The notes below the pieces were generated by a model that made no database searches, was not told the DNA's origin, and saw only the letters and a list, made by a program, of their open reading frames with translations. From Pelobacter seleniigenes DSM 18267 (GTDB lineage: Bacteria; Desulfobacterota; Desulfuromonadia; Desulfuromonadales; Geopsychrobacteraceae), in NCBI RefSeq assembly GCF_000711225.1, contig NZ_JOMG01000002.1, positions 2,988,501-3,052,500 of the forward strand: 64,000 nt of DNA, read 5' to 3'. The translations under genes and the position numbers were made by a program. The first letter of the stretch is position 1. The number at the start of each line of letters is the position of its first letter. Of this stretch, positions 26,628 to 36,669 are shown piece by piece.

Positions 26628-26807
26628 AATGGCGCTAGTTTAAGCAACTTTGCAGTAAACTCGGGACTGTCCCCAGGGTCATCGGGGGCTGTCCCAAGAG
26701 TTTGCGAGCCATGAAACTGTCGCGGTCCGCACCGCAAAGACCAGGGACAGCCCCCGGGCGGGGACAGTACCGGTTTTGCTGCCATCGCCCCTTAAACTAG
26801 CGCCATT
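26628..26807 (+). mobile_element. MITE-like element with 17-bp perfect terminal inverted repeats, copy 1
   Basis: 180 bp bounded by AATGGCGCTAGTTTAAG and its exact reverse complement. Internally it carries several GGGACTGTCCC/GGGGGCTGTCCC-type palindromes and folds as a long imperfect hairpin. It has no coding capacity. A copy about 88% alike by eye lies inverted at 34632-34810. GGGAC-GTCCC palindromes resemble the repeats mobilised by REP-associated Y1 transposases; no transposase is in this window. It fills the gap between the racemase and the PfpI gene. Confidence 0.8.
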
Positions 26808-27007
26808 CCGAGGCGTCATTGATTTTGATCGCCCATCCATGGGCTCGGCAGGCTGTTTTTCAACAGCCTGGTCGTGCTCGATAAGCGGCTGAAAAACGCC
26901 GGCGCCGGAAATTGCTCCACCAGTAAACTCTGCTACTATTGAAGGGCAGCTGACGCAGCTTAAAGCGGCTGGCGATGTTCCCTTCAATGATAACAAAGGA
27001 GTTTATA

Positions 27008-27589
27008 ATGGCAGCGAAGAAAATCTTGATGCTGGTTGGTGATTTTGTTGAAGATTACGAGGTCATGGTTCCTTTTCAGGCGTTGCAGATGGTCGGTTAT
27101 ACGGTTCATGCGGTCTGCCCGGATAAGAAGGCTGGCGATTCCGTGCGTACCGCCATTCACGATTTCGAGGGGGATCAGACCTACAGTGAAAAGCCCGGCC
27201 ATAACTTTGCTCTGAATGCCACCTTCGCCGAAGTCCGGGCCGACGCTTATGACGCCCTGGTGATCCCGGGCGGCCGGGCTCCGGAATATATCCGTCTCAA
27301 TCCGGACGTGATCAAGATCGTTAAGCATTTTGCGGCGGCGGATAAGCCGATTGCGGCGGTCTGCCACGGTGCCCAGGTGCTGGCCGCTGCCGACGTGCTG
27401 AAGAACAAGACCTGCTCCTGCTATCCGGCCGTGGCTCCGGATGTGGCCAGTGCTGGCGGCACCTACGCGGATATTCCGGTGGACAAGGCTTATGTCGACG
27501 GCAAACTGGTCACTTCTCCGGCCTGGCCCGCCCATCCGGAATGGCTGGCTAAATTCCTTGAAGTGATGGGAGCCAAAATCGAACTGTAA
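27008..27589 (+). CDS. DJ-1/PfpI family protein (YhbO/class I glutamine amidotransferase-like)
   Basis: 193 residues from ATG 27008 with AAAGGAG upstream. PfpI hallmarks: [17 protein letters not shown] with the conserved Glu, [13 protein letters not shown], and the nucleophile elbow AVCHGAQ with Cys119-His120. Proteins of this family act as chaperones, deglycases or glyoxalases; which one cannot be told. It is a single gene closed by a terminator. Confidence 0.9.
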   Translation: MAAKKILMLVGDFVEDYEVMVPFQALQMVGYTVHAVCPDKKAGDSVRTAIHDFEGDQTYSEKPGHNFALNATFAEVRADAYDALVIPGGRAPEYIRLNPDVIKIVKHFAAADKPIAAVCHGAQVLAAADVLKNKTCSCYPAVAPDVASAGGTYADIPVDKAYVDGKLVTSPAWPAHPEWLAKFLEVMGAKIEL

Positions 27590-27620
27590 ACATATTGGCT
27601 TAAGCGCATATGGTTTTGCG

Positions 27621-27656
27621 ACCGGTCCTTGATCTGTTCTCGGGCCGGTTTTTTAT
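27621..27656 (+). terminator. Rho-independent terminator after the PfpI gene
   Basis: ACCGGTCC and GGGCCGGT (one G-U) followed by TTTTTTAT. Confidence 0.75.
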
Positions 27657-27699
27657 TTATTATTCCAGAGCGCTAGTCCAAAGCTAGGTTCTATGAATT

Positions 27700-27850
27700 G
27701 ATTCCTTCCCCCTTGATGGGGGAAGGTTAGGGTGGGGGTGGAAATGCTTGAGCTGTTTCCCCCCTCACCCCAACCCTCTCCCACGAGGGAAGAGGGGGCT
27801 ATTTTAGGGACTTTCAGTCCCGTTAAAACCTATGCACATTCAGTGCATAG
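27700..27850. repeat. C-rich/G-rich intergenic repeat plus two hairpins
   Basis: CCTTCCCCCTTGATGGGGGA and a following GGTGGGGGTGG run resemble the sequence near 8497-8535. Then GGGACTTTCAGTCCC (27807-27821) and CTATGCAC-ATTCA-GTGCATAG (27830-27850, perfect 8-bp arms). No gene is seen between 27590 and 27933. Confidence 0.6.
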
Positions 27851-27933
27851 TGGTTGAGTCGTTCCCAACTCTCGCGGACACGTGCTGGTGGTAACCGCCT
27901 GCGAGTTTACAACGGTCCGGTTATGGTGCGCGA

Positions 27934-29172
27934 TCAGAGCAGGATCAGCAGGGCCGGAGCAGCCAGGCAGATGAAGCAGAACATGGTCCAGAGCAGCATT
28001 TTACGGGTGCCGAGGACGCCGACCATGGCCAGTTTGAATGCCAGGTTGGAGACATAGGCGAGCAGAATGCTGATGGCGGCCTGGGATTCGGCCAGGGTGC
28101 CGGTTTCAACCAGCCTGGCATTGGTCAGGGTGATGGCGTCGACATCCGTGAGACCGGAGACCAGGGCGACAATATAGACCCCGCCTTCGCCGAGAAAATC
28201 TTTTCCCGCCGACACCGCCAACAGGATGATCGCATAGAGCAAGCCAAACCATAAAGCCTGGCGCATTTCAACGGGGTTGCGGATGACTGGTAATGGCGTT
28301 TCCTGATGGCTGCTCTGGCGCCAGATCAGAAAGGCCGGCACCTGGCCGGCCAGGAACATCATCACCAACGGTATGGCCAGCTGTGTCAGCAACTGCAGGT
28401 GAATGATCCCGACCAGAAAGGCGATCCGGATCAGGACCACCGCTGAGGCAACCGATACGATCAGGGCTCCGATCATGGACAGCTCGTTGTTGCTGCGCGA
28501 ATGACGGCTGAAGGACAGGGTCGTGGCGGTGCTGGAGACCAGTCCGCCGAGAATCCCGAGGACCGGGCCACCCCAGCGTTGGCCGACCAGTTTGAGGGTG
28601 ACATAGCCGATCAGGTTCAGGGCGCTGATCATGACCACCATCAGCCAGATATTGGCAGGATTCAGGGCATGATATGGACCATAACCACGGTTCGGCAGGA
28701 TCGGCAGGATAATGAAAGCAATCAGCCCGAACTGGAAAATGGCAAAGATATCCCGCTCCGAAAGTTTGCGTGAAAACTCCTGCAGCTGGGGTTTGAAGTA
28801 CAGAATCACGGTGGTGATCAGGCTCAGGGCAATGGCTTCCAGGGACTGTCCCAAGGGGATCAGGACACCGATCCCATAAGCGATCAGCAAGGCCACGGAG
28901 GTAGTCAGACCGGCGGCGATATCTGCCCGAAAACGTAAAAAATGAACCATGGCGGACTGGACCGTCACAGCCATGATGCCGCCAAACAATATCCAGCTGT
29001 TGACTATGTTTGTCGAGATCTGACTGCAAATCGTGCCGAACAATGTGGTCAGGATAAAGGTCCGCAGCCCGGCCAGCCGGGTATCCTTGCGTTCCCGCTC
29101 CAGGCCCATCAGCGCCCCCAGCAGGATGGCCAGCAGATAATTCTCGAGCAGTTGCAACGATGCCGCTTCCAT
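27934..29172 (-). CDS. MgtC/SapB-DUF4010 family membrane protein
   Basis: 412 residues from ATG 29172, preferred because GGGGAAG precedes it; the open frame continues 25 codons upstream with no membrane or signal features. The N-terminal ~130 residues are the MgtC domain (AILLGALMGLERERKDTRLAGLRTFILTTLFGT), followed by the DUF4010 permease-like domain. About 11 hydrophobic segments are present, including GGPVLGILGGLVSSTATTLSFSRHS and VSGLTDVDAITLTNARL. Inner-membrane protein of unknown transport activity. It stands alone. Confidence 0.88.
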   Translation of the reverse strand: MEAASLQLLENYLLAILLGALMGLERERKDTRLAGLRTFILTTLFGTICSQISTNIVNSWILFGGIMAVTVQSAMVHFLRFRADIAAGLTTSVALLIAYGIGVLIPLGQSLEAIALSLITTVILYFKPQLQEFSRKLSERDIFAIFQFGLIAFIILPILPNRGYGPYHALNPANIWLMVVMISALNLIGYVTLKLVGQRWGGPVLGILGGLVSSTATTLSFSRHSRSNNELSMIGALIVSVASAVVLIRIAFLVGIIHLQLLTQLAIPLVMMFLAGQVPAFLIWRQSSHQETPLPVIRNPVEMRQALWFGLLYAIILLAVSAGKDFLGEGGVYIVALVSGLTDVDAITLTNARLVETGTLAESQAAISILLAYVSNLAFKLAMVGVLGTRKMLLWTMFCFICLAAPALLILL

Positions 29173-29435
29173 AATTCTTCCCCACTGTTTCCGAACCATT
29201 GCTGAGGCGTCATGGGACGTGCTCTTCATCCTGTTAAAGCATAGCAAATGAAACCTGTTTCGAGGAACAGGTTGCCTGAAAGAGCGTGTCGCGGGCTCAA
29301 TGTCGAGGCATTGTCATGAATCGCTGGGAAGGAAAAGGGCGTGAAAAATCAATTTACTTCGTTCCTAAGATCAGTTAGATTTGTCATGTTTAATGTTTGT
29401 GCCCGTTATCATTGCCTGCATGAGGCCTTGCTCTG

Positions 29436-30242
29436 ATGAAAGCATACGGCGTTACATTGTCCCGGTCTTTATCTCTCCTGCTGCTCATCGGGTTGTCTTT
29501 GTTTGTTCCGCTGTCCGTCGTTGCGGAAGAACAGCGTGGGGTTCTGATCACCGCCGGCCCGGCTTGGAACGGATTTACCAATAAAGATGGCCACGGTCTT
29601 TATCATGACCTCATCCGCTTGATCTACGGTGCCCGCTTCTCCGTGAAACATCTTTATGTACCGACCGTTCAGGCCAACAACCTGGTGGCCGCCGGTCGCG
29701 CTGACATCAAACTTTGTGAAACAAAAGAGGTTCCACCTCTGCATTTGGCCGCTTATCCGCTCTATGAAAATGCTTATTTCGCCTTTTTTCTGAAAGCGAA
29801 AAACCCTTTCTGGGAGGGGCTTGACAGTTTGACGGGGAAACAGGTGGTCTGGCGGGAAGGTTACTATTCGCAAGCCGATTTTCCGGTCGCGGTCAATGTC
29901 AGGGAGGTGCGCAGCGGCGAATCCGCCCTGATGATGGTGATTCTGGGGCGCGCCGATTACTATATCGACGATCGGCAGTTGATCAACGAATCTTTGCAAC
30001 TGGCAAAGCTGGATTTCGACGCACAGCGGTTCGGGCTTGAAGTTGTCGGTCAGCGCCGGTATTACCCGGTCTTTGCCGACAGCGAGAGAGGCCGGAAACT
30101 GCAAGAAGAATTCGAACTGGGCCTTGAGAGACTGTACCGCAGCGGTCAACTGGAACCGGTTTATCGGCAATGGGGCTTTCCTGTTCCGCATTTTTCTTTT
30201 CCCCAACAGCGGGATAGCCATCTTGACAGGGGGAATCATTGA
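29436..30242 (+). CDS. Periplasmic solute-binding protein (SBP_bac_3-like) linked to a histidine kinase
   Basis: 268 residues; signal peptide SLSLLLLIGLSLFVPLSVVAEE. It has the type II binding-protein layout: GPAWNGFTNKDGHGLYHDLIRLIYG, an A-G-R-A-D-I-K hinge segment, LYENAYFAFFLKAKNPFWEGLDSLTGKQVV and VILGRADYYIDDR. It ends in a stop that overlaps the TTG start of a hybrid kinase, and a second binding protein follows that kinase. No permease or ATPase is present, so it is more likely a periplasmic sensor for the kinase than a transporter part. Confidence 0.8.
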   Translation: MKAYGVTLSRSLSLLLLIGLSLFVPLSVVAEEQRGVLITAGPAWNGFTNKDGHGLYHDLIRLIYGARFSVKHLYVPTVQANNLVAAGRADIKLCETKEVPPLHLAAYPLYENAYFAFFLKAKNPFWEGLDSLTGKQVVWREGYYSQADFPVAVNVREVRSGESALMMVILGRADYYIDDRQLINESLQLAKLDFDAQRFGLEVVGQRRYYPVFADSERGRKLQEEFELGLERLYRSGQLEPVYRQWGFPVPHFSFPQQRDSHLDRGNH

Positions 30243-32086
30243 AAAGCGCCAAGCTGAAGAACAAATTGCTGCTCAGTATGTTGCTGACCTGTTCCTTGAT
30301 TGTTCTGACGGTCAGTTTCTATCAGGGGTACCTGCGGTTGGAAAGGCAGAAGCAGCAGATTCAACAGGAATTTATCAGCTTTGAAAACGGCGCGATGAAC
30401 TCCATCCGCGAAGCGGTCTGGCTGTATGACTGGGACATGGTGCAGACCATTGTTGAAAACCAGACCAGCAAGGTGATCACCTATGCGGAAATATGTGATC
30501 GCTCTGCTGCTCGCTGCTTCAAGTTCGGCCTACGCGACGAGGTTCCTTTTCTGGAACACGCCAGTGACATTGCGCATCGGGAGCCAACGACCCGGAACCA
30601 GGTGGATATCGGCACGATTTACCTGCAGGCTCATTATGAGCCTTTTTCCGTCTCCATTCTCAGGGATTTCCCGGAATTGTTACTGGCCAATGGCATCAGC
30701 GTTTTCGGTGTTGCCATTATCCTTTTTTTCCTGTTCCACCGCCAGGTCGTTAATCGGCTGCAGCAGGTGGAGTCCTACGCCCGCGCCATCGACCTGAACA
30801 ATATTGATCGACTCAGTACACTGAAGGTGCCGGAAAACCGCTACCGGGATGATGAAATAGATCACCTGGTCGATGCCATCAACGGGATGACGGCCCAGCT
30901 AAAAGATGATCTTGAGCAGCGCCAGCAACTGGAACAACGCTTGACCCAAGCCCAGAAAATGGAGGCCCTGGGGACCCTGGCTGGCGGGATCGCCCATGAT
31001 TTCAATAATATCCTGTCCGCAGTGCTGGGGTTCGCCCAGTTGAGTTACACCCGTTGCGAACCGGGCTCGAAGTTGCAGCAATACCAGCAGCAGATTATCC
31101 AGGCGGGAGATCGGGCTAAAAAACTGATTGGTCAGATCCTGTTATTCAGCCGCCGTGCGGAACCGGTTCGGGAAGCGTTGAACTTAGCTGAGATTATCAG
31201 GGAGGATACCCCGTTATTGCGTGCTTCATTGCCAACCAGCGTGGATATTGCCATTTTCCTGGATGACGAGATCCGGGTTCTTGGCGATGCCACGCAATTA
31301 CATCAGGTCGTCATGAACCTGACGGCCAACGCCGGGCATGCCATGCGGGAAAACGGCGGACACCTGACCATCGCCCTGGCCCGCAAAAAACTTGCTGGCG
31401 CGGCTGCAGCGCGCTTGGACCTGGCCCCTGGACGCTATGCCTGCCTGACGATCCGGGACACCGGACCCGGCATCCCGGAAGAGATTCGCAAGCGGGTTTT
31501 CGAGCCGTTCTTTTCGACCAAAAAAGTCGGTGAAGGCACCGGCATGGGCCTGGCGGTAGCGCATGGCATTATCCGCGCTCATGGCGGAGTTATCGACCTG
31601 GCTGGCGAGGCGGGGGAGGGGGCCTGCTTTTACGTTTACCTGCCGGAGACCGATCTTTGTGTGGAAAAGAAGATTCCCCCCGCCACGACCTTAACGGGGG
31701 GCGGTCAATCGATTGTCATTGTCGATGACGAGTTGCCGGTGGCCGAGTTGGGGCGCGAGATACTGGTTAATCTGGGGTATCGTGTCGCGGTCTACAATGA
31801 CCCAAACCAAGCCTACCAGGATTTGTCAGCCGCTGACATGGCGATAGATCTGCTCATTACCGATCTGACCATGCCGGGAATGGGCGGCCTTGATCTGGCG
31901 AAAAAGCTCAGAAGTCGGAATCTGAATTGGCCGATCTTGCTCTGGACAGGATTTGCCGACAAAGCCGAAGCCGCAGATTTGTCGGCCGGGGCGATATCCC
32001 GGGTCTTACGCAAACCGTTCACCATCGAATCCCTTGCCGAGGCCGTCCACCAGGGGCTGAGCGGGAAGAGCGGAGGTCTGGCGTGA
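30239..32086 (+). CDS. Hybrid sensor histidine kinase with C-terminal receiver
   Basis: 615 residues from a TTG overlapping the previous stop, with AGGGGG upstream. Order: TM1 (~10-30), periplasmic sensor (~31-145), TM2 (~146-166, [12 protein letters not shown]), HAMP-like linker with coiled coil, HisKA with His253 in [16 protein letters not shown], HATPase ([45 protein letters not shown]), and a receiver with Asp542 in [13 protein letters not shown]. The periplasmic domain probably reads one or both flanking binding proteins. A receiver fused to the kinase implies a phosphorelay or feedback. Confidence 0.92.
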   Translation: MKSAKLKNKLLLSMLLTCSLIVLTVSFYQGYLRLERQKQQIQQEFISFENGAMNSIREAVWLYDWDMVQTIVENQTSKVITYAEICDRSAARCFKFGLRDEVPFLEHASDIAHREPTTRNQVDIGTIYLQAHYEPFSVSILRDFPELLLANGISVFGVAIILFFLFHRQVVNRLQQVESYARAIDLNNIDRLSTLKVPENRYRDDEIDHLVDAINGMTAQLKDDLEQRQQLEQRLTQAQKMEALGTLAGGIAHDFNNILSAVLGFAQLSYTRCEPGSKLQQYQQQIIQAGDRAKKLIGQILLFSRRAEPVREALNLAEIIREDTPLLRASLPTSVDIAIFLDDEIRVLGDATQLHQVVMNLTANAGHAMRENGGHLTIALARKKLAGAAAARLDLAPGRYACLTIRDTGPGIPEEIRKRVFEPFFSTKKVGEGTGMGLAVAHGIIRAHGGVIDLAGEAGEGACFYVYLPETDLCVEKKIPPATTLTGGGQSIVIVDDELPVAELGREILVNLGYRVAVYNDPNQAYQDLSAADMAIDLLITDLTMPGMGGLDLAKKLRSRNLNWPILLWTGFADKAEAADLSAGAISRVLRKPFTIESLAEAVHQGLSGKSGGLA

Positions 32087-32829
32087 AAAGCATTGAGCGC
32101 AGAGGAAAGGTTCTGATTCTGGCCTGGTTATTGGTTGGGTGCCTTGCTGGACCGGCTTTCAGTCTGGAAACGATCCGGGTCAATACGTCAATCAAACCGC
32201 CGTTTTCCACGCTGGCGCAGGATGGTTTTTTTGACCTGTTGGTCAAGGAACTGTTTGCCCGCATTGACATTCAGGTTGAATTGATCAGATTGCCGGCAGA
32301 ACGGGCACTGCAGATGGCAGATGATGGCTACAGCGACGGCGAGATCCCCAGAATCGGGGGGTTGAGTGAGCAATATCCGAACCTTATTGCCGTTTCCGAA
32401 CCGGTGATTGACTACAATTTTGTCGCCTTCGTCCGCAAACCAGCACATGAGCGGATGAGCTGGCAGCGACTCGCGGGGGAGGATGTCGGGATTATTATCG
32501 GCTGGAAAATTTACGAAGAGCGTGTACCGGCCACGGCCAAGATCACCCGGGTTGCCTCGCCCGCTCAGTTGCTGGATCTACTCAGCGCCGGACGGATAAA
32601 ATTCGCCCTCTATGAACGCTATGCCGGCTATCACCTGCTCAAGGAATACCATCATAACGACATGGTGGAATGCTTACCCCCGCTGGCCGTGCGGCCGATG
32701 TTCCTCTATCTGCATAAAAAACATGCCGCCCTCATCAAGCCGCTGGCTGCCGCACTGCGGCGGATGAAAGAGGATGGCAGCTGGCAACGCATCGCCGTTC
32801 AAACCCTCGGCTCGCCCACCACGAAATAA
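32083..32829 (+). CDS. Second periplasmic solute-binding protein of the kinase operon
   Basis: 248 residues from GTG 32083, which overlaps the kinase stop (GTGA) and has GGAGGT at proper spacing. The open frame extends to 31927 inside the kinase gene and is not used. Signal peptide VLILAWLLVGCLAGPAFS. Binding-protein features: IRVNTSIKPPFSTLAQDGFFDLLVKELFAR, PAERALQMADDGYSDGEIPRI, VGIIIGWKIYEERVP and LLSAGRIKFALYERYAG. About the same length as the first binding protein but clearly diverged, so it may recognise another ligand. Confidence 0.8.
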   Translation: MKSIERRGKVLILAWLLVGCLAGPAFSLETIRVNTSIKPPFSTLAQDGFFDLLVKELFARIDIQVELIRLPAERALQMADDGYSDGEIPRIGGLSEQYPNLIAVSEPVIDYNFVAFVRKPAHERMSWQRLAGEDVGIIIGWKIYEERVPATAKITRVASPAQLLDLLSAGRIKFALYERYAGYHLLKEYHHNDMVECLPPLAVRPMFLYLHKKHAALIKPLAAALRRMKEDGSWQRIAVQTLGSPTTK

Positions 32830-32878
32830 CCTCGCGGGATCCCATGAGCGTCCAGTCGCAAAGAACTGACGGGAGCAA

Positions 32879-33055
32879 TCAGGGCCCGAAGCTTTCCTTC
32901 AGCAGTTCCGTCATGGTCCGTCCGCAGCAGGTCATATCTTTTTTCTTGGCTTCCGCCTTCGGGTATTTGGTGTTACATGCGGTACAGAGAAACGCCGAAT
33001 GTTCAGCTTCTTCTTCGATAGCCTCAGAGAATTGGTCTTTGTATTGATCTGACAT
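32879..33055 (-). CDS. Small CxxC...CC protein, paralogue 1
   Basis: 58 residues from ATG 33055 with AAAGGAG upstream; an open frame continues 22 codons further without support. Acidic N-terminal helix (SEAIEEEAEHSAFLC), then CTACNTKYPKAEAKKKDMTCCG. The Cys-x2-Cys plus Cys-Cys arrangement looks like a small zinc or Fe-S site. A clear paralogue with the same layout lies at 51438-51599. Unknown function. Confidence 0.78.
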   Translation of the reverse strand: MSDQYKDQFSEAIEEEAEHSAFLCTACNTKYPKAEAKKKDMTCCGRTMTELLKESFGP

Positions 33056-33271
33056 GGCTGCTCCTTTCTGCTTGCGTTGGTTACCTTTATTTATCAGTGT
33101 AGCAGCAGGCGGTCTTTGCACAATGAGCAGGTTGCTCCTCTCGGGGGTAGATATTTTCTACCATTTTCAGTCCGCTAAAATTGTCAAACCTGGATTTGCT
33201 GATAAAATTTGACCACGTTCGCCAGGCGGCAGCGCCCGCCGCAACAACGGCTCTTCCTTCCGGAGGTGCAG

Positions 33272-33937
33272 ATGAGCGCCGTCAGACTTATGATCGTGGA
33301 TCAGCAGCCTGTGGTGGAAAAGGGGCTGGAACATTTTCTGGCGGACTGCACCGATATCAGTATCTGCGCCAGGGCGGGCAGTGCGCTGGCGGGCCTGAAA
33401 CTGCTGCAACAGGTGAAGGTTGATATAGTGGTCATGGATCTGGCTTTCCCGACGCTCGGCGGCACTGAAGCCATTCGCCTGCTTTTGGCGGAAATGCCGG
33501 AGCTTGCCATTGTCGTGTATACTGCCAGAGACGACGAAGCCTCTGTTTTTCATGCGCTTAAGGCCGGGGCCAGGGGTTATATCTTGAAACAGAGCCCGCT
33601 GGAGGAATTGATTGCAGGCATTCGTGAAGTTCAGCGCGGCGGTTATGCACTCAGCCCCTGCCTGAATCCGGAAATTATCAAATTTTACCTGAACCATCGG
33701 GACGATGGTGATGACCAACTGGCTCAATACCTGGCGTTGACGGACCGCGAAAAGCAGGTATTCAGGCTGCTGGCATTGGGCAAACAGACCGATGAGCTTG
33801 CAACGCTCCTGACCATCAGTCCGAAAACCGTGGCCAAGCATCGGGCCGCGATAAAGCATAAACTCGGGTTTAAAAACAGTGTGGAAATTCTGCACTATGC
33901 CATCAGATTGGGAATTGTCGATATCGACGAAACTTGA
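33272..33937 (+). CDS. LuxR/NarL-family response regulator
   Basis: 221 residues from ATG 33272 (GGAGGTG upstream). Receiver domain with phosphoacceptor Asp56 in VVMDLAFP and Lys in YILKQSPLEEL, and a C-terminal LuxR helix-turn-helix (LTDREKQVFRLLALGKQTDELATLLTISPKTVAKHRAAIKHKLGFKNS). The N-terminal acidic pair is changed: MIVDQQPV instead of VDDxP, which may weaken Mg binding. It may be partner to the upstream hybrid kinase, separated only by the small opposite-strand Cys protein. Confidence 0.9.
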   Translation: MSAVRLMIVDQQPVVEKGLEHFLADCTDISICARAGSALAGLKLLQQVKVDIVVMDLAFPTLGGTEAIRLLLAEMPELAIVVYTARDDEASVFHALKAGARGYILKQSPLEELIAGIREVQRGGYALSPCLNPEIIKFYLNHRDDGDDQLAQYLALTDREKQVFRLLALGKQTDELATLLTISPKTVAKHRAAIKHKLGFKNSVEILHYAIRLGIVDIDET

Positions 33938-33975
33938 TTAATTCAGACCCTGCGGGTGTCAAGCGGGAGAGCTTT

Positions 33976-34461
33976 ATGCAAAACGAGCCAATATCCACTG
34001 CTGCGGTCAACCTGGACGGCGCTGCCGACTGGGTGGCTTTTGATGCTCCGGCGCTGGTCGGGGCATCGTTGCGTTTCGTATCTGCTGAACCAGAGGGGAA
34101 CCGCTACCGGGTTCGTTACTTTAAAAATCCGGCGGGCGAACTGCGCGCCAGAGTCTGGTTCGGCCCTGAAACCGAAGGTCCGCCGGGGCATGCGCACGGT
34201 GGCGCCATGGCCGCCGTGCTTGATGAAGTCCTCGGCCTGGCGGCCTGGACCGCCGGTTATCCGGTTGTGGTCGGCAATCTCAATGTCAGCTTCCGCAACC
34301 CTTTGCCCCTGGGAGAAGTTGCGACTGTCGCCAGCCGGGTGACGACCGTTGAAGGGCGTAAAATCACCGTATTGGGGCGAATCTGCGCGGGTGAACTGGT
34401 CTTTGCCGAGGCCGAGTGCCTGTGTATTGCCATCAAGGGGAAAAATCCCCAGGGCGATTAA
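33976..34461 (+). CDS. PaaI-type hotdog thioesterase
   Basis: 161 residues from ATG 33976 (GGGAG upstream); a TTG at 33934 overlapping the previous stop is an alternative. Hotdog core with the HGG motif: GPPGHAHGGAMAAVLDEVLGLAAW, then VGNLNVSFRNPLPLGEVATVASRVTTVEGRK. It presumably hydrolyses acyl-CoA thioesters in the cytoplasm. Substrate unknown. Confidence 0.88.
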   Translation: MQNEPISTAAVNLDGAADWVAFDAPALVGASLRFVSAEPEGNRYRVRYFKNPAGELRARVWFGPETEGPPGHAHGGAMAAVLDEVLGLAAWTAGYPVVVGNLNVSFRNPLPLGEVATVASRVTTVEGRKITVLGRICAGELVFAEAECLCIAIKGKNPQGD

Positions 34462-34631
34462 CTCCGCCGCTGCTGTGTTTTCTGTGCAGCAAGCAATAAC
34501 AGGAGGCTGGAACTGTTATCTGCAGCGGTATCCTGCTATCATCCAATCAGGTCTGGATCTTTTTGTTTACAGGTTGTTGAAGCCAGCCTGAAAAGCCCAA
34601 CGATGGGCAGGCAAAATCAGTGACGATCCGA

Positions 34632-35115
<484 letters not shown>

Positions 35116-35244
35116 CAGCCTGTTGACGTAACGTTTGTTGATCGCGGATGGGCGATCAACAGCAAGACTGATTGTCCGTTGAGTTGACCAGGTGGGGCAA
35201 TTCCCACCGCGCTTGGCAAAGCCCCCGGGCGGGTTTTGCCAACA

Positions 35245-35434
35245 CTAGTTAGTTGGCATCCGGAAACTCCGGAAGCCAACGCATAAGTTTTCAGATTGGA
35301 AACGAGAAATTTTTTGTTGTGGCAAGGACATCAAGGGGTTATGCGGAGGCGTAGTTCTTTACACCGCACAAATAAGCCCGCAGATTGACACCGCCACGGT
35401 GGAAAAGGGCCGTTTCCGGATGACAACGAGTTAG
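35245..35434 (+). repeat. Dispersed ~190-bp intergenic repeat, family A copy 3 (most complete)
   Basis: Left end has GTTGGCATCCGGAAAC and the right end GTTTCCGGATGACAAC, i.e. imperfect terminal inverted repeats. Colinear with 12258-12435 and inverted to 6361-6544. It ends 12 bp before the nicotinamidase start, so it probably supplies or displaces upstream regulatory DNA. Confidence 0.8.
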
Positions 35435-35446
35435 GGAGAGAGTTGC

Positions 35447-36019
35447 ATGGGAGATATCGATCAATTAACAACCGGCGACCTGCTGCTGATTGTCGATGTG
35501 CAGAAGGATTTTTGTCCGGGCGGGGCGCTGCCCATTGCCGGGGGCGATCAGGTGGTGCCGATCGTCAATGCCTGGACGGCACGGGCGCAGGCCAATGGGG
35601 TTCCTGTTTACCTGAGCCGCGACTGGCATCCGCAGTGTCATCTGAGCTATCAGGAAAATGGCGGGATGTGGCCGGTGCACTGCGTGCAGGACAGTGCCGG
35701 CGCCGCTTTCCACCCCGACCTGCTGGTTCCTGAAGAGGCGGTCATAGTGACCAAGGGAACCCGTTTCGACCAGGATCAGAATTCGGCATTCGATCAGACC
35801 GGCCTGGCCTTCTGGCTGCATAAGGCCGGGGTGCGGAGAATTTTTACCGCCGGCCTGGCGCAGGATGTCTGTGTCCTGGCCACAGTCATGGATGGTGTTA
35901 AAGAAGGGTTCGAGATGGTGCTGATCGAACCGGCAACCAGAGCGGTCAGTCTGGAAAACGGTGCCCGTGCGCTGCAACAGATGCGTCAGGCCGGAGTACA
36001 TATTCTCAGTGAGCACTGA
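35447..36019 (+). CDS. pncA: Nicotinamidase (isochorismatase family)
   Basis: 190 residues. Catalytic triad of nicotinamidases: Asp17 in VDVQKDFCPGG, Lys103 in VTKGT, Cys142 in AGLAQDVCVLAT. Metal ligands Asp59 and His61 in RDWHP and His78 in WPVHC. It converts nicotinamide to nicotinate for NAD salvage in the cytoplasm. GGGAGAG lies upstream of the ATG. Length is slightly below E. coli PncA, but complete. Confidence 0.92.
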   Translation: MGDIDQLTTGDLLLIVDVQKDFCPGGALPIAGGDQVVPIVNAWTARAQANGVPVYLSRDWHPQCHLSYQENGGMWPVHCVQDSAGAAFHPDLLVPEEAVIVTKGTRFDQDQNSAFDQTGLAFWLHKAGVRRIFTAGLAQDVCVLATVMDGVKEGFEMVLIEPATRAVSLENGARALQQMRQAGVHILSEH

Positions 36020-36055
36020 TTCTGAACTGATTCGGGATCAGCCAAAGGAGGATTT

Positions 36056-36571
36056 ATGAAAATTTTGGATTTCGCAATGCAGATGGAAGAGGACGGCAAG
36101 AGCTATTATCAGCAGTTGGCCAATCAGGCCAAACACCCCGGCCTGAAAAACATATTTCAGCGCCTGGTCCTGGACGAACAGAAGCACTACGAAATTTTTC
36201 AGCGTTGGAAGTTGACCGGGAAAGCCCCGCACATGACGGATACGACCATCATCGCCGATGTCAAAAATGTCTTTGAGCAGCTGCCGCAGACGGCCGCCAC
36301 CCTGGAGGTGCAGCAGGGGGACCTGGATGCTTACCAGCATGCCATGAAGATCGAAGCGGACAGTTTTCGACTGTACGAGGAATGCGCAGAGAAAGAGGCG
36401 GACGAAGGAACCAAAGCGCTGTTGCTAAGAATTGCGGCCGAAGAGCACAAACATTTTAACGTCATGGAAAACATCTATCATTTCATCAATGCGCCCAACC
36501 AATACCTGGCCTGGGGTGAGTTCAGCAATCTCGACGAGTTTCGCCAGTTTGGTCGGGATGTCGATATTTGA
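36056..36571 (+). CDS. Ferritin-like/rubrerythrin-type diiron protein
   Basis: 171 residues, AAAGGAGG before the ATG, 36 bp after pncA. A four-helix bundle is indicated by two ExxH pairs: AMQMEEDGKSYY with VLDEQKHYE, and MKIEADSFRLYEE with AAEEHKHFN. No rubredoxin-like Cys domain is present. Such erythrin-type proteins handle peroxide or iron in anaerobes. Confidence 0.88.
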   Translation: MKILDFAMQMEEDGKSYYQQLANQAKHPGLKNIFQRLVLDEQKHYEIFQRWKLTGKAPHMTDTTIIADVKNVFEQLPQTAATLEVQQGDLDAYQHAMKIEADSFRLYEECAEKEADEGTKALLLRIAAEEHKHFNVMENIYHFINAPNQYLAWGEFSNLDEFRQFGRDVDI

Positions 36572-36613
36572 GAAAGAGGCGGTCGGTACGTTGACTTGCT
36601 GATCAGTTCTGCA

Positions 36614-36653
36614 CCAAACAGCCCGGCTCAAATCCATGAGCCGGGCTGTTTGG
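36614..36653. terminator. Bidirectional hairpin between convergent genes
   Basis: CCAAACAGCCCGGCTCA and TGAGCCGGGCTGTTTGG form a perfect 17-bp stem with a 6-base loop, between the ferritin-like gene and the convergent dehydrogenase. No long U-run. Confidence 0.75.
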
Positions 36654-36669
36654 CGGTGGCAAGCCCGAA

